Shown here one piece after another: positions 60,737 through 64,000 of a DNA stretch of 64,000 nt. Made by a program: the position numbers and the translations under genes. The notes below the pieces were generated by a model. The model was given only the letters and a program-made list of their open reading frames with translations, was not told the origin of the DNA and searched no databases. Each line of letters begins with the position of its first letter. Position 1 is the first letter of the stretch. Source of the stretch: Rhodospirillaceae bacterium (GTDB lineage Bacteria; Pseudomonadota; Alphaproteobacteria; Rhodospirillales; Rhodospirillaceae); NCBI GenBank assembly GCA_009693785.1, contig SHWP01000004.1:1-64000 (forward strand), given 5' to 3'.

Positions 60737-63157
60737 GTGTTTCAAAAATTTCAAACCAAGCTTGTTCTACTTTTTGCGCTGTTGTTTGCCGCAGTGCAAG
60801 GTGTGTCATATCTGTCGGTTCAAAACACGGTACGTAACAATATCTTTGACCAAGCCCGTGATCAGCTCACCCGCGCCTATGCGGTTTTCGAGAAGAACGT
60901 CGAAGATACCACGACCGTGCTGGCCGAAGGCTCGACGATTTTGGCGAAAGATTTCGGTTTCCGGCAAGCCGTGGCGACCAACGATCGGCCTACGATCATG
61001 TCGGCCATTGATAACCTGAGTACACGCATCAAGGCCGACCGGGTCATCCTGGTGGCGCCAGACAACAAGATCATTGGCGACACGGGGACAGCCAGCGACG
61101 CCGCAGCCGATGGCAACATCGTCACCGTGGGCGAAGCCAACGCCGTGTTTCAATTCCCCGAGATGATCGCCCAAGCCGACGAGGAAGGCCGCGCCAATTC
61201 GATCACGGTGATGGACGGTCAAATTTATCAAACCGTTGTCGTGCCGATTGGCGCCCCCGTGACCATTGCATCACTGGTGATCGGCGTCGAGATCAACACC
61301 ATCTACGTGGCAACCCTGGCCAAAAAATTCACCGTGCCACTTGATATCACCTTCGCAAAGTCACCCGCTGAAGGGGAGTGGATTGTCGGCACGAGCACTT
61401 TGAAACCCGAGCTGGCGGCAGGCCTTGGCGGCGCGCTGCGCACGGCTGACACCAGCGCCACTCAAGTTGCCAAAACGTTGACCCTGGGGGGCCGTGATTT
61501 CGTCACGTTGATCGCCTCCCTGCCCTCGCCCTCGTCAAGCGCCAAGATCGACGCCGCAATCCAATATTCACTCGATGCGTCGTTGATTCCGTTTGAGCCC
61601 TTGTTTTTAACGCTCTTGGGATTAGCGGGAGGCACGTTGCTCCTCACCCTAATCGCATCGTTTTTCATCGCAGGCGGGGTATCCAAGCCGATCCGAGTTC
61701 TTGATGCTGCCGCGCGGCGCATTCAGTCGGGTGATTACCGCGAGAAGGTCAATATTGATCAGAAAGACGAAATTGGCCGGCTGTCCCAAACGTTTAATCA
61801 GATGATGGATGGCATCGCGCAACGTGAAGCTAAGATTGAGTATCAATCGCTTCATGACCCGAGCACCGAATTGCCTAACCGCCTGGCCTTTGAGCGCCGC
61901 CTCAATGGCGCCATTGCTGAAGCCCAGAAAAGCAACGCCGCACTGAGCGTTTATCTCGTCCAAATTGGGCGGTTTTCAGAGATCAATAACACGCTTGGGC
62001 ACGATACCGGCGAACAACTGGTCGCCAAGATCGGCGACAATTTACAGCGCATCATTAAGCAATCCGATGTGGTGTCACGTCACTCCAGCAGCATATTCGC
62101 ATTGTTGCTTCCCGGCGCTGGCAGTAATCAGGTCAACCCCATCGTTGAGCGGATCTTGGATTCGTTTGACGAGCCCCTCAGCGTTGGCGGCAACGCCATC
62201 GATGTGACGGCTTGGATTGGCGAGGCCTGTTACCCCGAGCACGGGATTACCGCGAAAATGCTATTGCAGCGCGCCGACACCGCCATTTTCGAGGCCAAGA
62301 AAAGCTCGCAGCATTACGCGCTCTATAACGCGCAACTAGACCCCTACAAGCCTGAGCGCTTGTCGATGATGGGCGAGTTGCGCAGCGGGCTCGATCGCGG
62401 CGAGTTTAGGCTTTACTACCAGCCCAAGATCGACATCGCGACCGAGAAAATCACGGCGGCTGAAGCCTTGATCCGCTGGATTCACCCGGTGCGTGGGTTC
62501 ATGCCTCCAGACGCGTTCATTCCGCTGGCCGAGCAAACCGGCAACATTCAAAAATTGACGTCGTGGGCACTCGATACGGCCATTGCCCAGGTCGCGGCGT
62601 GGAAAGCGAAGGGCATCGACATCAAAGTCGCTATTAACCTATCCGCACGCGATCTCAGTAACCGTAATCTTCCCCATGAGATTGAGCGCGTGATGGCCAA
62701 ACACGGCGCGACCATTGACCAACTTATTCTTGAAATCACCGAAAGCGCGGTGATGGAAGACCCCAAACAGTCGATGGAAGTACTATCGGCTTTGAACAAA
62801 ATGGGAGCAATTTTGTCGATTGACGATTACGGCACGGGCTATTCATCGATGTCTTACCTGAAAAGCTTGCCGGTTCAGGAAATCAAAATCGACAAATCGT
62901 TTGTCATGAAGCTTTCGAGCAACAAGGGCGACGAAATCTTGGTTCGCTCCACCATCGACCTTGGTCACAATCTGGGCCTCAAGGTCACGGCCGAGGGCGT
63001 CGAGGACCGCGCTGGGTTGGATATCTTAAAGACATATGGTTGCGAGACCGGCCAGGGTTACCACATCAGCAAACCCGTACCGGCGGCAGACTTTGAGAAA
63101 TTCTTCCTCACGTCGCGCTGGTCGCCATTGCCGCAGTCGGCAGCGGCCAATGCATGA
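60737..63157 (+). CDS. c-di-GMP phosphodiesterase with degenerate GGDEF and EAL domains
   Basis: An 806-residue membrane signalling protein starting at GTG 60737. A hydrophobic segment (LVLLFALLFAAVQGVSYL), a periplasmic sensor of about 250 residues, a second segment (LTLLGLAGGTLLLTLIASFFIAGG), a HAMP linker, a GGDEF fold in which the site reads HSSSIFALLLPG (no GGDEF) and an EAL domain that keeps EALIRW, NLSARDL, EITESAV, DDYGTGYSS, KIDKSFV and AEGVE. So it should be a sensor-controlled c-di-GMP phosphodiesterase. The next gene overlaps its stop by four bases (ATGA). Confidence 0.88.
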   Translation: MFQKFQTKLVLLFALLFAAVQGVSYLSVQNTVRNNIFDQARDQLTRAYAVFEKNVEDTTTVLAEGSTILAKDFGFRQAVATNDRPTIMSAIDNLSTRIKADRVILVAPDNKIIGDTGTASDAAADGNIVTVGEANAVFQFPEMIAQADEEGRANSITVMDGQIYQTVVVPIGAPVTIASLVIGVEINTIYVATLAKKFTVPLDITFAKSPAEGEWIVGTSTLKPELAAGLGGALRTADTSATQVAKTLTLGGRDFVTLIASLPSPSSSAKIDAAIQYSLDASLIPFEPLFLTLLGLAGGTLLLTLIASFFIAGGVSKPIRVLDAAARRIQSGDYREKVNIDQKDEIGRLSQTFNQMMDGIAQREAKIEYQSLHDPSTELPNRLAFERRLNGAIAEAQKSNAALSVYLVQIGRFSEINNTLGHDTGEQLVAKIGDNLQRIIKQSDVVSRHSSSIFALLLPGAGSNQVNPIVERILDSFDEPLSVGGNAIDVTAWIGEACYPEHGITAKMLLQRADTAIFEAKKSSQHYALYNAQLDPYKPERLSMMGELRSGLDRGEFRLYYQPKIDIATEKITAAEALIRWIHPVRGFMPPDAFIPLAEQTGNIQKLTSWALDTAIAQVAAWKAKGIDIKVAINLSARDLSNRNLPHEIERVMAKHGATIDQLILEITESAVMEDPKQSMEVLSALNKMGAILSIDDYGTGYSSMSYLKSLPVQEIKIDKSFVMKLSSNKGDEILVRSTIDLGHNLGLKVTAEGVEDRAGLDILKTYGCETGQGYHISKPVPAADFEKFFLTSRWSPLPQSAAANA

Positions 63158-64000
63158 TCCCGCAGCGTTTGGTCAAATTATTGGGGTTAGCGGGGCTCGG
63201 ACTGATCGGAGCCGCGACGGCGGCATTGGGCGATGACGACTTTCCCTCATTCAATGTCAAAGGCCTGATCGACGGGCGCCTGGCAATAGCTAGCAACACC
63301 TTGAGTTGGGAGAACCGTGGCTTGGGCAAAACCCGCTATGGCGGCGGGTCAGATGTCGTTGCGCGCATGGCCGAAGCTTCGCTAATCGTGCAACCTAAGT
63401 TGAGCTGGGACTTGTCGGGTTTCATTCACCTCACGACCAACACCCAGCAAAAATACGCGGTGGATGTCGTCGAGGCCTTCCTGGCCTACCGTCCTGCCCC
63501 CACCGGCCAATTTGGCTTTCGCGCCAGGGCTGGTGCGTTCTTTCCACCGATCTCGCTGGAAAACACCAACCTGGCGTGGACCAGCCCCTATACCATCAGT
63601 TCTTCGGCCATCAACAGTTGGGTGGGTGAAGAACTGCGTAGCGCGGGCGCCGAAGTGACCGCCTTCCAGCAAGGTGACGGCTATAACATCTCCCTCACAG
63701 GCTCAGGCTTTCAATATAACGATCCGGCGGGAACGCTTCTGGCTTGGCGCGGGTGGGCAATCCATGACCGCGAGGCCGGGCTGATGGAACGGCTCTCGAT
63801 ACCCAATGTCCGGGTTATCCGCCCTTCGGGGCGGCTGTTTCGCCAAGCCCCGTATAACGAGCCCTTTGTCGAACTCGATAACCGCGCCGCCTATTACGTC
63901 GCTGCCCGTGCCGAACACGACGATTGGGGTGAGTTCCGCGCTATGTACTACAACAACCCCGGCGACGACCTGGAAATTGAAAATGGGCAGTGGCCCTGGC
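63154..64000 (+). CDS. outer-membrane protein-like gene, cut by window end
   Basis: The frame opens at ATG 63154 (overlapping the stop before it, ATGA) and stays open through the last base, 282 codons. A signal peptide (RLVKLLGLAGLGLIGAATAALG) leads to a region of alternating aromatic strands: FNVKGLIDGRLAIA, GFIHLTTNTQQKYAV, VVEAFLAYRP, AWTSPYTISSSAINSWVGEEL. The pattern suggests a porin-like or phosphate-selective-type barrel. It is the third gene of the cupredoxin-phosphodiesterase operon; the C-terminus lies outside the window. Confidence 0.7.
   Translation, partial: MIPQRLVKLLGLAGLGLIGAATAALGDDDFPSFNVKGLIDGRLAIASNTLSWENRGLGKTRYGGGSDVVARMAEASLIVQPKLSWDLSGFIHLTTNTQQKYAVDVVEAFLAYRPAPTGQFGFRARAGAFFPPISLENTNLAWTSPYTISSSAINSWVGEELRSAGAEVTAFQQGDGYNISLTGSGFQYNDPAGTLLAWRGWAIHDREAGLMERLSIPNVRVIRPSGRLFRQAPYNEPFVELDNRAAYYVAARAEHDDWGEFRAMYYNNPGDDLEIENGQWPW

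Noticed and set aside
1-64000. CRISPR arrays, tRNA and rRNA genes
   Set aside because: No regular direct repeats with equal spacing and no cloverleaf or rRNA-like conserved stretch were seen by reading both strands.

Overview
The window looks like chromosomal DNA of a heterotrophic alphaproteobacterium. The evidence is a moderately high G+C content, two TonB-dependent receptors (one Oar-like), SapC, DUF1330, DUF1501/DUF1800 and DUF1838 proteins, 17 kDa surface-antigen-type lipoprotein relatives, a bioMNY biotin transporter, and REP-like palindromes of the GTCATTCCCGC and GTCATCCTGGGA type that are common in that class. No rRNA, tRNA, CRISPR array, integrase or phage module was recognised.

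Layout. 0.3-6.6 kb: a tannase-family esterase, three paralogous quinone-oxidoreductase-type dehydrogenases around one exported protein, and a frameshifted DUF2867-like gene. 6.7-13.6 kb: a large autotransporter, a methyltransferase behind a stop-interrupted copper chaperone, a carboxymuconolactone decarboxylase-like protein, and the fused remains of a DUF1800/DUF1501 pair. 13.6-22.5 kb: a thioredoxin-fold lipid/redox protein, a COG4705 membrane protein, PAP2 phosphatase, FKBP, a small glycan set (O-antigen ligase-like, GINT1-like propeller protein, GT4), an SDR with an operator-like palindrome, and an MFS exporter. 22.5-28 kb: a histidine kinase/response regulator pair, an NTF2-like protein, and three tandem exported proteins sharing one cysteine-bearing C-terminal domain. 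28-34.9 kb: a leftward run, two DUF1330 proteins then bioM-bioN-bioY-acyl-CoA ligase-thiolase with ATGA overlaps. 34.9-43.4 kb: YaaA, an oligopeptide-binding protein, an AlkA-type glycosylase, an Oar-like receptor and PhoD. 43.6-51.3 kb: two class III cyclase-like proteins that share an unnamed helical module, with SapC, GST, a membrane protein, an MDR dehydrogenase and DUF1838. 51.4-53.0 kb: a foreign-looking two-gene cassette (GIY-YIG-like protein plus YaaA/DUF6884-like protein) lying between a structured repeat and an 82-bp perfect-arm palindrome. 53.0-57.7 kb: a pseudokinase/FGE-fold fusion, a double VOC protein and a nitrilase homologue lacking its cysteine. 57.8-64 kb: a TonB receptor divergent from a cupredoxin / degenerate GGDEF-EAL / outer-membrane protein operon that runs off the window.

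The most unusual items are the 51.4-53.0 kb cassette, the two-copy repeat (12.4 and 51.4 kb) whose one compensatory change supports a crossing, pseudoknot-like pairing, the shared helical module of the two cyclase-like proteins, and several proteins that keep a fold but have lost catalytic residues. Three genes are broken by single-base changes in short cytosine runs, which may point to sequencing error rather than true pseudogenes. Functions are by reading of motifs only; no database search was possible.
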